Assembly (NCBI RefSeq): GCF_000956595.1
Contig: NZ_JYOO01000026.1
Coordinates: 1-64,000 of the forward strand
Direction of reading: 5' to 3'
Source: Priestia aryabhattai B8W22
Lineage (GTDB): Bacteria; Bacillota; Bacilli; Bacillales; Bacillaceae_H
Length of the DNA stretch: 64,000 nt
Positions 53,983 to 63,018 of this stretch are shown in pieces. The position numbers were made by a program, and so were the translations under genes. The notes below the pieces were generated by a model. That model was not told where the DNA came from and searched no databases. It saw only the letters and a list, made by a program, of their open reading frames with translations. Within the stretch, counting starts at the first letter, position 1, and every line of letters begins with the position of its first letter.

Positions 53983-55175
53983 TCATATCGTAATGCTTCG
54001 ATTGGATCTAGCTTGGCCGCTTTGTTTGCAGGAAGCATGCCGAATACAATGCCAATCGTCATGGAGAACAACACTCCTCCAAGTACTACTTGCCACGAAA
54101 TTAATGACGGCCAGCCAGCAAATAACGAAACAAGAGCTGCTCCGCCCGCGCCGAGACCAATTCCAAGCAAGCCACCAATTAACGTGAGGGTAATGGATTC
54201 AATCAAAAACTGAGTTAGAATTTGTCTTTTAGATGCTCCCAGTGCTTTTCGAATACCAATTTCTCTTGTACGTTCCGTTACAGAAACCAGCATAATATTC
54301 ATAACGCCAATCCCACCAACAAGCAGGGAAATGCCTGCAATCGATCCAATAATCGTTGTCATAATTCGCGTTACATTTCCAATGCTATCTGCTATTTCTT
54401 CTAAGTTCTGCACTTGGTAAGCATCTTCCGCATCATGCAAATTATTTAACAAATCCGTTGCGTCATTGCCTACTTTTTTTAGTTGATCAGAGCTTTTTGC
54501 TTGAACGCTAAGGTTTGTATAGTCAAGCTTACCGAAGCTTGATTTATACGTATTATCTGGAATATAAATAGTTGGCATTTCAAATGCTAAAAAGCCCGTT
54601 GGCTTTTTTGTCACACCAATAATTTTAATAGGCTGTCCTTGAACCCATACTACTTGTCCAAGGGCTTCCTTTTTATCAAACAGCTCTTTTTTCATATCGT
54701 TTGTGATCACACCTACTCGATTACCTGATAAAAAGTCAGAGCTGTCTAACATTCTTCCTTTTGAAACCTCCAGCTGATTAACTTCAATATACCCTTCATT
54801 AATTGCATTAACAGTCGTATCTGATTCCTTGTCTCTATATCTTATTCCCATTCCCATTGAGCTAGAAGCCACCACATTCTTCACGCCGGGAATAGTCGAA
54901 AGAGCTTTAATATCATCCTCTGTAAAGATGGGCTCCCCCATCATTGAAAGGTCATCAACTTGCATCTCGTCTTCAGGAGGCTGATAGTAGACATCAACTG
55001 TATTGCTTGCTCCTGTTATTTCCGACTTAATCATCTGTTCTCCGCCTTGACCAATGGCTACAACGATAATAACAGCCGCTACGCCAATGATAATACCAAG
55101 CATCGTCAAAATAGAGCGCATTTTATGAGCAAGAACCGAAGAGAGAGCCATACGAATATTTTCTATTAAACTCAT
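53979..55175 (-). CDS. yknZ: MacB-type ABC permease YknZ
   Basis: A 398-aa permease: helix 1 after 'MALSSVLAHKMRSILTMLGIIIGVAAVIIVVAIGQGG', a large extracytoplasmic MacB_PCD domain (about 45-270) and three C-terminal helices with 'TERTREIGIRKALGASKRQILTQFLIESITLTLIGG'. It is the last gene of a four-gene set in the exact order and lengths of B. subtilis yknWXYZ, which protects against the SdpC killing toxin. The start overlaps the ATPase stop by 4 bp. Confidence 0.9.
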   Translation of the reverse strand: MSLIENIRMALSSVLAHKMRSILTMLGIIIGVAAVIIVVAIGQGGEQMIKSEITGASNTVDVYYQPPEDEMQVDDLSMMGEPIFTEDDIKALSTIPGVKNVVASSSMGMGIRYRDKESDTTVNAINEGYIEVNQLEVSKGRMLDSSDFLSGNRVGVITNDMKKELFDKKEALGQVVWVQGQPIKIIGVTKKPTGFLAFEMPTIYIPDNTYKSSFGKLDYTNLSVQAKSSDQLKKVGNDATDLLNNLHDAEDAYQVQNLEEIADSIGNVTRIMTTIIGSIAGISLLVGGIGVMNIMLVSVTERTREIGIRKALGASKRQILTQFLIESITLTLIGGLLGIGLGAGGAALVSLFAGWPSLISWQVVLGGVLFSMTIGIVFGMLPANKAAKLDPIEALRYE

Positions 55176-55861
55176 AAGCTATCGTTCTCCTTATCGCTAT
55201 GACTTAGCACTTTACCGTCACGAACGATAACTGTACGCGATGTGTATTCTGCCACTTCAGGTTCATGGGTAATGACTACAACCGTTGTACCATCTGCATT
55301 AAGCTGAGAAAATTGGTCCATAATATCAGCACTTGTTTTTGTATCTAGAGCTCCTGTAGGTTCATCTGCTAAAATAAGCGTCGGATTATTTACAATAGAA
55401 CGAGCAATAGCAACGCGCTGCTTTTGCCCGCCGGATAGCTCGCTCGGTAAATGTTTCATCCGTTCACTCAGCCCTACTTTTTCAAGTGCAGCTTCTGCTC
55501 TGGCTCTTCTTTCCTTACGCGTGACGCCGGCGTATACCATTGGAAGCTCTACGTTTTCTACCGCTGTTAAACGCGGCAACAGCTGAAATTGCTGAAAAAC
55601 AAAACCGATATGAATATTTCTTACTTTTGCCAGCTGCTCATCACTGTAAGTGGAGATTTCTTGTTCATTTAATAAGTAGGAGCCTGAAGAAGCGCGGTCT
55701 AAACACCCGATAATGTTCATTAGCGTTGATTTACCGGAGCCAGAAGGACCCATAATTGCAACAAACTCACCGTCATAAATCTTCAAATTAATATCTTTTA
55801 AAATCGGCACTTCCTCTTTGCCCAGATGATAACTTTTATGAATATTTACAAGTTCAATCAT
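55172..55861 (-). CDS. yknY: ABC ATPase YknY (LolD/MacB type)
   Basis: A 229-aa ATPase. Walker A is GPSGSGKST (residues 38-46), the signature [15 protein letters not shown], Walker [17 protein letters not shown], and the switch His is in [11 protein letters not shown]. It works with YknZ and the adaptor YknX as a tripartite-like machine. It overlaps genes on both sides by 4 bp, which indicates tight translational coupling. Confidence 0.92.
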   Translation of the reverse strand: MIELVNIHKSYHLGKEEVPILKDINLKIYDGEFVAIMGPSGSGKSTLMNIIGCLDRASSGSYLLNEQEISTYSDEQLAKVRNIHIGFVFQQFQLLPRLTAVENVELPMVYAGVTRKERRARAEAALEKVGLSERMKHLPSELSGGQKQRVAIARSIVNNPTLILADEPTGALDTKTSADIMDQFSQLNADGTTVVVITHEPEVAEYTSRTVIVRDGKVLSHSDKENDSL

Positions 55862-56988
55862 TGAACAGTCACTTCCGCACCGTCAGTTAAGTCCTTTGAA
55901 GGATTTGTAATGACTTTGTCTTTAGAAGAAACGCCGCTTTTGATCTCAATAAATTTATTTGTGGTTTCTCCAATCTTTACTTCCTTACGAACCGCCTTTT
56001 TATCTTTCACTACGTATACATATTTTTCTCCGTCTTCATTTACAACTGCTTTTATCGGCAGTGATGAAGCTTTTTTGCTGCTTGTTTCAATTTCAAGCAG
56101 CAGCTTAAATCCCGGCTTAATCATCGTGATATCTTGGTCATCTACTTTTACTTCAACCGGATATTGATTAGCCGCATCATTGCCGGCTTCTGCTGATGCC
56201 TGCTGCTGAGGTAGATAGTCAATTTGTTTTACGCTCCCTGCCCATTTTTTATCAGGCAAAACATCCGATGTAATTTTGACAGCTTGACCGGTTTTAATTT
56301 TTAATGCATCGTACTCAGACAGCACACCAGTAGCTAAGTATTCATCGGTATTACCAATATGTATAAGCGGTTTTTGAACATCACTTGTGTTATTAACCGC
56401 TTCTTTATCTACTTCTAGCACCGTCCCATTAATATCACTCGCTACATCTAAATTACGTTCTTTTTTAGCAATTGATTTGGCTTCTAGTTTGTTTCGTTCT
56501 AAATCAATTTTAGCCGTTTCTAAATCGAGATTGAGCTGCGTACGCTCTGTGTCGATTTGATCTCTCGCTTCTTGTTTACTCATTTCTTTTTCTAATTCTT
56601 TTCGTTTTTTATTTAAATTTGAGATTTGTTTGCTTACGGAATCCATTTGCAGCTGACTGGATTTTTTTTCTAACTTATTTTGCTCTTGCTCTAAATCAAG
56701 CGCATCGCTTTCATACGTTACAAGCGAGGTTCCCTGCTGTACACGAGAGCCTTCTGTTACGTGAAATCGTTCAACCTCGCCTTTTTCAGCATCAAAATAG
56801 ACATATTGTTCATCAGCAAGCTTTAACGTACCCGGAACCATAACTGTATTTCTTAACTTTTTTTCCTTTATATTTGCTACATGAACATTGACTGCTTTTC
56901 CACTTACACTTTGTGCACGATATACGTTAATCCCAATAACCGCAACAATAACAACTGCTACAGCTGTAATAATTATTCCTTTTTTCAT
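55858..56988 (-). CDS. yknX: Membrane fusion/adaptor protein YknX
   Basis: A 376-aa HlyD/MFP-type adaptor with an N-terminal membrane anchor (about 5-24). A barrel-sandwich half ('VERFHVTEGSRVQQGTSLVTYES') leads into a coiled-coil hairpin (about 100-170, rich in Lys/Glu heptads), the second sandwich half ('NGTVLEVDKEAVNNTS'), then beta-barrel and MP domains. It would connect YknYZ to the toxin or the cell wall space. The start codon directly abuts the yknW stop. Confidence 0.9.
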   Translation of the reverse strand: MKKGIIITAVAVVIVAVIGINVYRAQSVSGKAVNVHVANIKEKKLRNTVMVPGTLKLADEQYVYFDAEKGEVERFHVTEGSRVQQGTSLVTYESDALDLEQEQNKLEKKSSQLQMDSVSKQISNLNKKRKELEKEMSKQEARDQIDTERTQLNLDLETAKIDLERNKLEAKSIAKKERNLDVASDINGTVLEVDKEAVNNTSDVQKPLIHIGNTDEYLATGVLSEYDALKIKTGQAVKITSDVLPDKKWAGSVKQIDYLPQQQASAEAGNDAANQYPVEVKVDDQDITMIKPGFKLLLEIETSSKKASSLPIKAVVNEDGEKYVYVVKDKKAVRKEVKIGETTNKFIEIKSGVSSKDKVITNPSKDLTDGAEVTVQ

Positions 56989-57675
56989 TTACAACCCTGC
57001 TCCTTTAAGCGCTTCTGAAACAGCTCCTCCAACTCCTGAAATAGCCGCTCCTAAGATGAATAAAATAATCACTGTAATAATAGAAACAGCTTTTGATACA
57101 TTTGCCACTTTTTGTAGTCCCACTGCTGTTAGAATAAGTCCCCAGATAGAAAAGATTTCAATGGAATTAAATACTCCTCCCATAGCACCTTTAGCATCAA
57201 CCATTCCATTTAGCGAAGTCACATTCGCTGAAGTGTGTGCTAGTGCAGCGACTCCTGTATTAATTAGCTGACCGATTGCTGTAATGAACGTAACAAATAA
57301 ATTCAAGCTAAACATTTGACGGTACGTTGTTTTTCCAGTTCCTAACTTTGCAATTAAAAACAGAATCAAACTTGTGAATGCCAGTGTAGCAACTACTGCA
57401 ATAACTCCTCCAATCGCTCCGCCAATCATACTAAATGTTGAATTCACTTCAATGCCAGCTTCTTTTTGCTGTTGCAGCGCCTCTTGTGCCTGAGGAGTAT
57501 AGACAGCTAGAATCGTTGTTGCAGCTGTTAAGATGAGGATAAGTAAAAGAGGTCCCCAGATGACCGGATTGCTTTTCATTTTCTCAAACTGTACAACCGG
57601 ACTCGTAATAAAACCAAAAACAGAAGGCTTTCCTTTCTCTTGAACTTCCGAAGATACATTGACTTCTGTACTCAT
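56989..57675 (-). CDS. yknW: Yip1-family membrane protein YknW
   Basis: A 228-aa protein with five membrane segments. 'VFGFITSPVVQFEKMKSNPVIWGPLLLILILTAATTILAVY' is the Yip1-domain start, and 'FSIWGLILTAVGLQKVANVSKAVSIITVIILFILGAAISG' the end. In B. subtilis YknW is required for assembly or function of the YknXYZ toxin-resistance complex. I chose the ATG at 57675 (AAAGGAG 7 nt upstream); a TTG two codons earlier is possible. I did not find a convincing SigW promoter upstream. Confidence 0.88.
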   Translation of the reverse strand: MSTEVNVSSEVQEKGKPSVFGFITSPVVQFEKMKSNPVIWGPLLLILILTAATTILAVYTPQAQEALQQQKEAGIEVNSTFSMIGGAIGGVIAVVATLAFTSLILFLIAKLGTGKTTYRQMFSLNLFVTFITAIGQLINTGVAALAHTSANVTSLNGMVDAKGAMGGVFNSIEIFSIWGLILTAVGLQKVANVSKAVSIITVIILFILGAAISGVGGAVSEALKGAGL

Positions 57676-57934
57676 AATCAAACTCCTTTTATTTTGTTTC
57701 GTTATTAGCTCTTAAGACCCGTCTTTTACTACTTTTTAAAGTCTTCTAGCAAAATCGGCTCTCTACGAAACTCTCAAACACCTAATATTCTAACATAATT
57801 ATACAAATTAATTTACATTTTTCTTACATTTTATATTTTTTATGGTATTTTTAACAATTAAAGAGATGTCTTAATGCTGAATTACAGTATTAATCTTATT
57901 TATATTTTCTAAATATTCTAATTATCATTTGACA

Positions 57935-57963
57935 TCATTCAATAGAATTCGTATATTATGATT
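57935..57963 (+). promoter_or_regulatory. Promoter of metY
   Basis: TTGACA, a 17-nt spacer and TATATT, a near-consensus SigA promoter about 55 bp above the start codon. This leaves no room for an S-box or T-box leader. The rest of the 342-bp gap 57676-58017 is AT-rich with nothing else recognised. Confidence 0.8.
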
Positions 57964-58017
57964 AAAGTTTATTATTCCTATGTTTTTTATAAGTTTTAAA
58001 TCTAAGGAGGAGTTTCA

Positions 58018-59325
58018 ATGTCTGCTAAGAAACCATTTCGTCCTGAAACACAAGCCATCCATTCTGGCCAACAGCTTGACCCGGCTACTTTTTCGCGTGC
58101 CGTACCTATTTATCAAACAAGCTCATTTGGATTTAAAGATACGGAGCATGCTGCGTCTTTATTTAATTTAAGTGAACAAGGCTATATCTACACTCGTATT
58201 GTAAACCCTACTACGGACGTTTTTGAACAGCGAATTGCTGAGTTAGAAGGCGGAGTAGGTGCTCTAGGAGTAGCTTCGGGTCAGTCAGCTACTACCTTTT
58301 CCATTTTGAATATCGCTTCTGCAGGAGATGAAATTGTATCAGCAAGCAGTTTATACGGGGGAACATATAACCTCTTTTCGTCTACGCTTCCTAAACTGGG
58401 CATTACCGTCAAATTTGTAAACGCCGATAATCCAGAAAATTTTAGAAGTGCAATCACTTCCAAAACAAAGGCAATTTATGCTGAATCCGTTGGAAATCCG
58501 CAGGGAAATGTGCTAGACATCGAGGCAGTTGCAGACATTGCCCACGAACATGGAATTCCTCTTATTATTGATAATACGGTTCCAAGCCCTTACCTTCTTC
58601 GTCCCATCGATTTTGGAGCAGATATTGTCGTTCATTCTGCTACTAAGTTTCTTGGAGGACATGGAACAGCAATTGGCGGTGTTATCGTAGACAGTGGAAA
58701 ATTTGATTGGAAAGCGAGCGGGAAATTTCCAGACTTAACAACTCCAGATCCAAGTTACCATGGCCTCGTATACACAGAAGCTGCCGGTGAAGATGCTTAT
58801 ATTACAAAAGCGCGCGTTCAGCTTTTACGAGATATTGGAGCTGCTTTATCACCTTTTAATTCCTTTTTACTCCTTCAAGGGGTAGAAACACTCCATTTGC
58901 GATTAGAGCGTCACAGCGAAAACGCATTAAAGGTAGCGAAATTTTTAGAGCAGCATGAATTAGTAGAATGGGTAAATTATGCGGGGCTTCCTTCCCACCC
59001 TTCCTATTCTTTGGCACAAAAATATTTGCCTAAAGGACAAGGAGCAATTTTAACCTTTGGTGTAAGGGGAGGAAAAAACACTGCGGCTAAGTTAATTGAT
59101 TCGGTTCAGTTATTTTCTCATGTAGCCAATATTGGCGACTCTAAATCACTCATTATTCACCCGGCAAGCACCACTCATCAACAGCTATCTGAAGACGAAC
59201 AAAAAGCTTCGGGTGTGACGCCAGAACTCATTCGTCTATCGGTTGGGACAGAAGCAATCGACGACCTTCTTGAAGATTTAGATTATGCCTTAAAAGCCAG
59301 CCAAAAAGTGAATACAACTGTTTAA
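58018..59325 (+). CDS. metY: O-acetylhomoserine sulfhydrylase (homocysteine synthase)
   Basis: A 435-aa PLP enzyme of the Cys/Met metabolism family. '[40 protein letters not shown]', '[22 protein letters not shown]', '[22 protein letters not shown]' and the PLP-Lys in '[18 protein letters not shown]' are diagnostic. The long insertion around '[30 protein letters not shown]' separates MetY from MetI/MetB. It makes homocysteine from O-acetylhomoserine and sulfide. RBS AAGGAGGAG. Confidence 0.92.
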   Translation: MSAKKPFRPETQAIHSGQQLDPATFSRAVPIYQTSSFGFKDTEHAASLFNLSEQGYIYTRIVNPTTDVFEQRIAELEGGVGALGVASGQSATTFSILNIASAGDEIVSASSLYGGTYNLFSSTLPKLGITVKFVNADNPENFRSAITSKTKAIYAESVGNPQGNVLDIEAVADIAHEHGIPLIIDNTVPSPYLLRPIDFGADIVVHSATKFLGGHGTAIGGVIVDSGKFDWKASGKFPDLTTPDPSYHGLVYTEAAGEDAYITKARVQLLRDIGAALSPFNSFLLLQGVETLHLRLERHSENALKVAKFLEQHELVEWVNYAGLPSHPSYSLAQKYLPKGQGAILTFGVRGGKNTAAKLIDSVQLFSHVANIGDSKSLIIHPASTTHQQLSEDEQKASGVTPELIRLSVGTEAIDDLLEDLDYALKASQKVNTTV

Positions 59326-59353
59326 AAGCTGTGATTTTTCACAGCTTTTTTTA
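59324..59353 (+). terminator. Terminator of metY
   Basis: The stem AAAAGCTGTGA/TCACAGCTTTT with a 4-nt loop is followed by T residues, at the metY stop codon. Confidence 0.88.
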
Positions 59354-59422
59354 TATCAACCAATAACTTTTTATACTTTCGCTTATGCTACAATAAACAA
59401 AACGAATGAAAAAGGAGTTACT

Positions 59423-60160
59423 ATGAACACGTTCAATTCAATATCCGCCATTACATTTACAGACGTTCATAAAACATTTAAGGATAAAGAACATAGTGTT
59501 TTAAAAGGCATATCGGGTACAGTGATGCAAGGCTCGCTCGTCATGATGGTAGGACCATCAGGATCCGGAAAAAGCACCCTTCTTTCCATGTGCAATTTAC
59601 TTTCTGCACCTGATGAAGGAAGTATTGAAGTATATGGAAAAGACATTAGCAAATGGAATATTTCTGATTTACGAAAAAAAGTGGGCATCGCTTTTCAATC
59701 AGCCCCTGTTATTGATGGAACAGTGCGAGATAATATGATGCTTGTTCAAAAACTGCACGGCAAACAGGATATTATGCCTGAAGAACTCTGTGCCTTAACC
59801 GGCCTTTCCCCTGACTTGTTAGAGCAGGATGCAAGAGATTTATCCGGTGGTCAAAGACAAAGGTTATCATTAGCCCGCACGCTGTCGAACGGATCTGACC
59901 TTTTACTTTTAGACGAAATCACTTCCGCTTTGGATGCCACTTCTGCTCATGAAATTGAACAGCTTATTTCTCATTTACATAAAGAACAGAATAAAACGAT
60001 TATTTGGGTTACCCATAACTTAGATCAAGCCAAACGTTTAGGAGAGGAAGTCTGGCTTTTAATGAACGGAGTGATTATAGAAAAAGCGAAGACGGAGACT
60101 TTTTTTCATGCTCCTGTAAAAGCTGAAACAAAACAATTTATTGAAGGAGCCTTTCTATGA
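59423..60160 (+). CDS. fetA: ABC ATPase, FetA-like
   Basis: A 245-aa ATPase: Walker [12 protein letters not shown] (about 41-51), Q-loop 'KVGIAFQSAPVIDGTVRDN', signature LSGGQRQRLSLARTL, Walker B LLLLDEITSALDATS, H-loop WVTHNLD. It overlaps the UPF0014 permease gene by 4 bp. The pair matches E. coli FetAB (YbbL/YbbM), linked there to iron efflux and oxidative-stress resistance. RBS AAAAAGGAG. Confidence 0.86.
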   Translation: MNTFNSISAITFTDVHKTFKDKEHSVLKGISGTVMQGSLVMMVGPSGSGKSTLLSMCNLLSAPDEGSIEVYGKDISKWNISDLRKKVGIAFQSAPVIDGTVRDNMMLVQKLHGKQDIMPEELCALTGLSPDLLEQDARDLSGGQRQRLSLARTLSNGSDLLLLDEITSALDATSAHEIEQLISHLHKEQNKTIIWVTHNLDQAKRLGEEVWLLMNGVIIEKAKTETFFHAPVKAETKQFIEGAFL

Positions 60161-60912
60161 GTTCACTTTCACTGATTTTTACCATCGTTTTCGTTTTTAT
60201 TGCTCTTTTTTTATCAAAATCTTTTCGTATAGGACTCGAAAAAGATATTATCATTGCCAGTATTCGAGCAGCCGTTCAGCTGTTAGTGATAGGATATGTT
60301 TTATCGTTTATTTTTGACGCGAATCACCCTGCTTTTATGATTCTCATTTTATTCGTTATGCTGACGGTCGCTTCCCAAAATGTTGTCAAGAAAAAAAAGC
60401 AGGGATTTAAAGCTTTCTTTCGTGTATTTGTCACTCTTTTTATTGTAGAAATCCTGACCCAAAGCGTTATGCTGGGCCTACATATTATCCCTGCTACTCC
60501 GCGATACGTCATTCCTGTCAGCGGTATGATTATTGGAAATTCGATGATTTTGGCCAATTTATTTTTAAATCGGTTAGACGCTGAAGTAAATAGAAGGCGA
60601 GATGAAATTCAATTGATTCTGGCACTTGGCGGCACTCCTAAACAAGCTATTCATAGTATTTTAAATGCTGCAATCAAAGCTAGCATGATTCCTACTGTAG
60701 AAAGTCAAAAAACAATTGGACTCGTTCAGCTTCCCGGCATGATGACAGGCCAAATTATTGGAGGGGCAGATCCGATACAAGCAGTCAAATTCCAGCTGCT
60801 CATCGTTTTCACTATTCTAGCGTCTGCTACGCTTTCCTGCGTCATCTTAAGCCGTTTAACATACCCTACCCTTTTTAATAGCTATCAACAGCTTATCCGT
60901 GAGCATACATAA
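60157..60912 (+). CDS. fetB: UPF0014/FetB-type permease
   Basis: A 251-aa membrane protein with about seven helices. Family signatures are 'ASIRAAVQLLVIGYVLSFIF', 'YVIPVSGMIIGNSMILANLFLNRLDAEV', 'ILALGGTPKQAIHSILNAAIKASMIPTVESQKTIGLVQLPGMMTGQIIGGADPIQAVKFQLLI'. It is the membrane half of the putative iron exporter with the ATPase just upstream. Substrate by homology to E. coli FetB only. Confidence 0.88.
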   Translation: MSSLSLIFTIVFVFIALFLSKSFRIGLEKDIIIASIRAAVQLLVIGYVLSFIFDANHPAFMILILFVMLTVASQNVVKKKKQGFKAFFRVFVTLFIVEILTQSVMLGLHIIPATPRYVIPVSGMIIGNSMILANLFLNRLDAEVNRRRDEIQLILALGGTPKQAIHSILNAAIKASMIPTVESQKTIGLVQLPGMMTGQIIGGADPIQAVKFQLLIVFTILASATLSCVILSRLTYPTLFNSYQQLIREHT

Positions 60913-60945
60913 AAAAGAAGAAAGGAGACTCCTTTCTTCTTTTTA
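60911..60945. terminator. Bidirectional terminator, fetB / Rieske gene
   Basis: The stem AAAAAGAAGAAAGGAG/CTCCTTTCTTCTTTTT with a 3-nt loop lies between convergent stop codons. Confidence 0.88.
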
Positions 60946-61950
60946 TTGAGCAGCTTTTTTTAATCTTGTTCCTACGTCACTTCCAAAGGTCACTCCTAAA
61001 TCACCGAGCCATCTTCTATAGGCAATACTCAGTCGGTCCGGATTCAAATGAAGCTCTGCTTGTAAGTCAAGCGGCAGCTCTTCTGGTTTTTGACTTTCTA
61101 CAATGCTCGTATCTTGTTCAATAATAAGCTGCTGAAAATCACGGAAATATTGATCAGGTGCATCAAACGAATAGTTTCTAGAAACCAATGCAAACACGGT
61201 CGACTTTCTTTCATCTTCAGGTAAAACCGCAAACAGCATCGAAAAGATTTCACCCGTTTCGTAGTTCACTTTTTTCAACCTCGCAACGGTAGGACGAAGA
61301 ATTTCAAAAGTATAATAAATAGTCGCAAAGTTACCCGTACCATCTGCATCTGCGTACACAGCGATTTCATCAGAAACGTATCGATTATCTTTCCAATGTA
61401 CCTTATAATCAGGAATTTCCGCGTAGTCCGAGTGTCCAAGGCTTCCTTCGTGAACAAAAGCCAAATGGCTTACATCTAAAAAGTTTTCTACGACACGAGG
61501 AGCTGCTGCCTGCAGAGTATGAGGGTTGGCGCAAACCGTTTTAAATCCGGGGTTAAGGTATTCGTCATACTGAGGAAGAGGAGTATCACCTGCATCGCTG
61601 TTCATCTTCACCCATATAATCCCGTACTTTTCAACGCAGTCATATACCTGTGCTTTTGCTTTTGAAGGAATAGCTCTTCCCGGCGGCTGTTGAGGAATTT
61701 TCACACAAGCCCCGGTATCATCGTATTTCCATCCGTGATAAGGGCACACAATACAATCATCTATTACTTTTCCAAGAGATAACGCTGCACCGCGATGGAT
61801 GCACAAATCTTTAAATGCTTTAATAGCATTAGTTGTGCGAAAAAGCGCAACTCGCTCTTCTAAAATCGTTACTTGCAAGGGCTGATCTGTTAAATCATGT
61901 GAATAAGCTGCAGGCAGCCATTCCTTAGCCAATACTAAATCTTTAATCAT
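60943..61950 (-). CDS. Rieske-type aromatic-ring-hydroxylating oxygenase
   Basis: A 335-aa non-haem iron oxygenase alpha subunit. The Rieske centre is C50-x-H52 (LCIHRGAALSLG) and C69-x2-H72 (CPYHGWKY). The mononuclear-iron site lies in VVENFLDVSHLAFVHEG (Asp159, His162, His167). It resembles the vanillate O-demethylase/PobA type of single-component-oxygenase subunits, which need a separate ferredoxin reductase; none is in the window. Substrate unknown. I chose the second ATG (61950), 8 nt after GGAGG. Confidence 0.85.
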   Translation of the reverse strand: MIKDLVLAKEWLPAAYSHDLTDQPLQVTILEERVALFRTTNAIKAFKDLCIHRGAALSLGKVIDDCIVCPYHGWKYDDTGACVKIPQQPPGRAIPSKAKAQVYDCVEKYGIIWVKMNSDAGDTPLPQYDEYLNPGFKTVCANPHTLQAAAPRVVENFLDVSHLAFVHEGSLGHSDYAEIPDYKVHWKDNRYVSDEIAVYADADGTGNFATIYYTFEILRPTVARLKKVNYETGEIFSMLFAVLPEDERKSTVFALVSRNYSFDAPDQYFRDFQQLIIEQDTSIVESQKPEELPLDLQAELHLNPDRLSIAYRRWLGDLGVTFGSDVGTRLKKAAQ

Positions 61951-62357
61951 CTGCATCGCCTCCGTACGATAAGTAAATTTATTTCTTGTTTATAAAAAAA
62001 ACCGCAGAAATAGAAGGGGGTCTTCTAATTCCGCAGCTTTTTCGTTCCGTAAAACAGACTATAAGCGCGCGAAGATTCTACATAATTGCAGATAGAGCGA
62101 CCTTAGCACTTCATCTACAATGACAATACGTATTCATCGCTATTTTTTTAATCTCACTACGGGGACATTCACTTAAGTATCTATACATGTTAAATAAAGA
62201 ATGGTTACCCGTTAAAAGCTTTTTTGTCCACTGATTTGTCTTGTTTTTACTTTATCAATTTCCCACTGAAAAATCTCTTGCTTTGTAAGCAGCTCTAACA
62301 TAGTTTTTTCGGTTAAACGAATAAAAGCTGCGGTTTCTAAAACCGCAGCTTGTTTTA
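61951..62357. other. Non-coding region upstream of the Rieske gene
   Basis: A 407-bp gap. It contains an imperfect hairpin CCGCAGAAATAGAAG/CTTCTAATTCCGCAG (about 62009-62036) and, at the far end, the terminator of the next gene. No ORF with an RBS was seen. Confidence 0.4.
62325..62351 (-). terminator. Terminator of the unknown gene 62358-62801
   Basis: The 12-bp perfect stem AAGCTGCGGTTT/AAACCGCAGCTT is followed by a moderately T-rich tail on the minus strand, a few bases past the stop. Confidence 0.7.
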
Positions 62358-62801
62358 TTATGAGCTCATATAACTGGCTGTATATTTTTTCGTCTGTTTT
62401 TGTATTTCTTGATTTAAATGCTTGAAAAACGAGAGCGTTTCTTCATAATCCGTCGCTTTTTCATGAAACTTCAATGTTAGGCTTTCTTCAAACAACGTTT
62501 CTCCTTGATGACCGACCGCTTTCAGCTGAACATCTGTAACGATACCTTGGGAAATCGAACATAATAAATAATTAAAGCAATGAACCGGCACGATATGCAT
62601 CAGGTGAAAATCGTCGATGGTTCTATCACTTTTTGTTTTCTTAAATTCTATGATGAGTTCTTCTGGATCAATAGACACGTTTACATGCTGCTTGGACAAA
62701 CAAGTAGGATTCATTTTCTGTGTATACTCACAAAATTCCAGTCCAATAAATACAGAATTCTCGGAGTCAGCTTCCATGAAGATTTGTGAATTTTTTACCA
62801 T
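62358..62801 (-). CDS. Hypothetical cytoplasmic protein
   Basis: A 147-aa protein without a signal or membrane segment. The first 110 residues look beta-rich ('SVFIGLEFCEYTQ', 'HVNVSIDPEELIIEFKKT', 'GIVTDVQLKAVGHQGETLFEESLTLKFH'), ending in a helical tail 'ETLSFFKHLNQEIQKQTKKY'. There are four Cys residues but no metal motif. I do not recognise it. GGAGG 9 nt before the ATG and a terminator support a real gene. It lies between ppc and the Rieske oxygenase without evident link. Confidence 0.65.
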   Translation of the reverse strand: MVKNSQIFMEADSENSVFIGLEFCEYTQKMNPTCLSKQHVNVSIDPEELIIEFKKTKSDRTIDDFHLMHIVPVHCFNYLLCSISQGIVTDVQLKAVGHQGETLFEESLTLKFHEKATDYEETLSFFKHLNQEIQKQTKKYTASYMSS

Positions 62802-62976
62802 TATCCTCGTCCTCCATATTCAATCTAGTTATCCCACCACTCGCACTCGTTTGTAGAATATTACCAGTTCTTCTCTATTTTATCACTGATTTTTCTCAGT
62901 GCCTATTTAACAGACGGAAGTTCTCTTTAAAAGAGAGGGAACTGACAGGCAGTTCTTTATGTGAGAAAAATAAACA

Positions 62977-63012
62977 AAAGACACCTCTTTTGTTTTCTTG
63001 AGGTGTCTTTTG
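62977..63012 (-). terminator. Terminator of ppc
   Basis: The stem AAAAGACACCTC/GAGGTGTCTTTT is followed by T residues on the minus strand, just past the ppc stop codon. Confidence 0.88.
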
Positions 63013-63018
63013 GTATCA

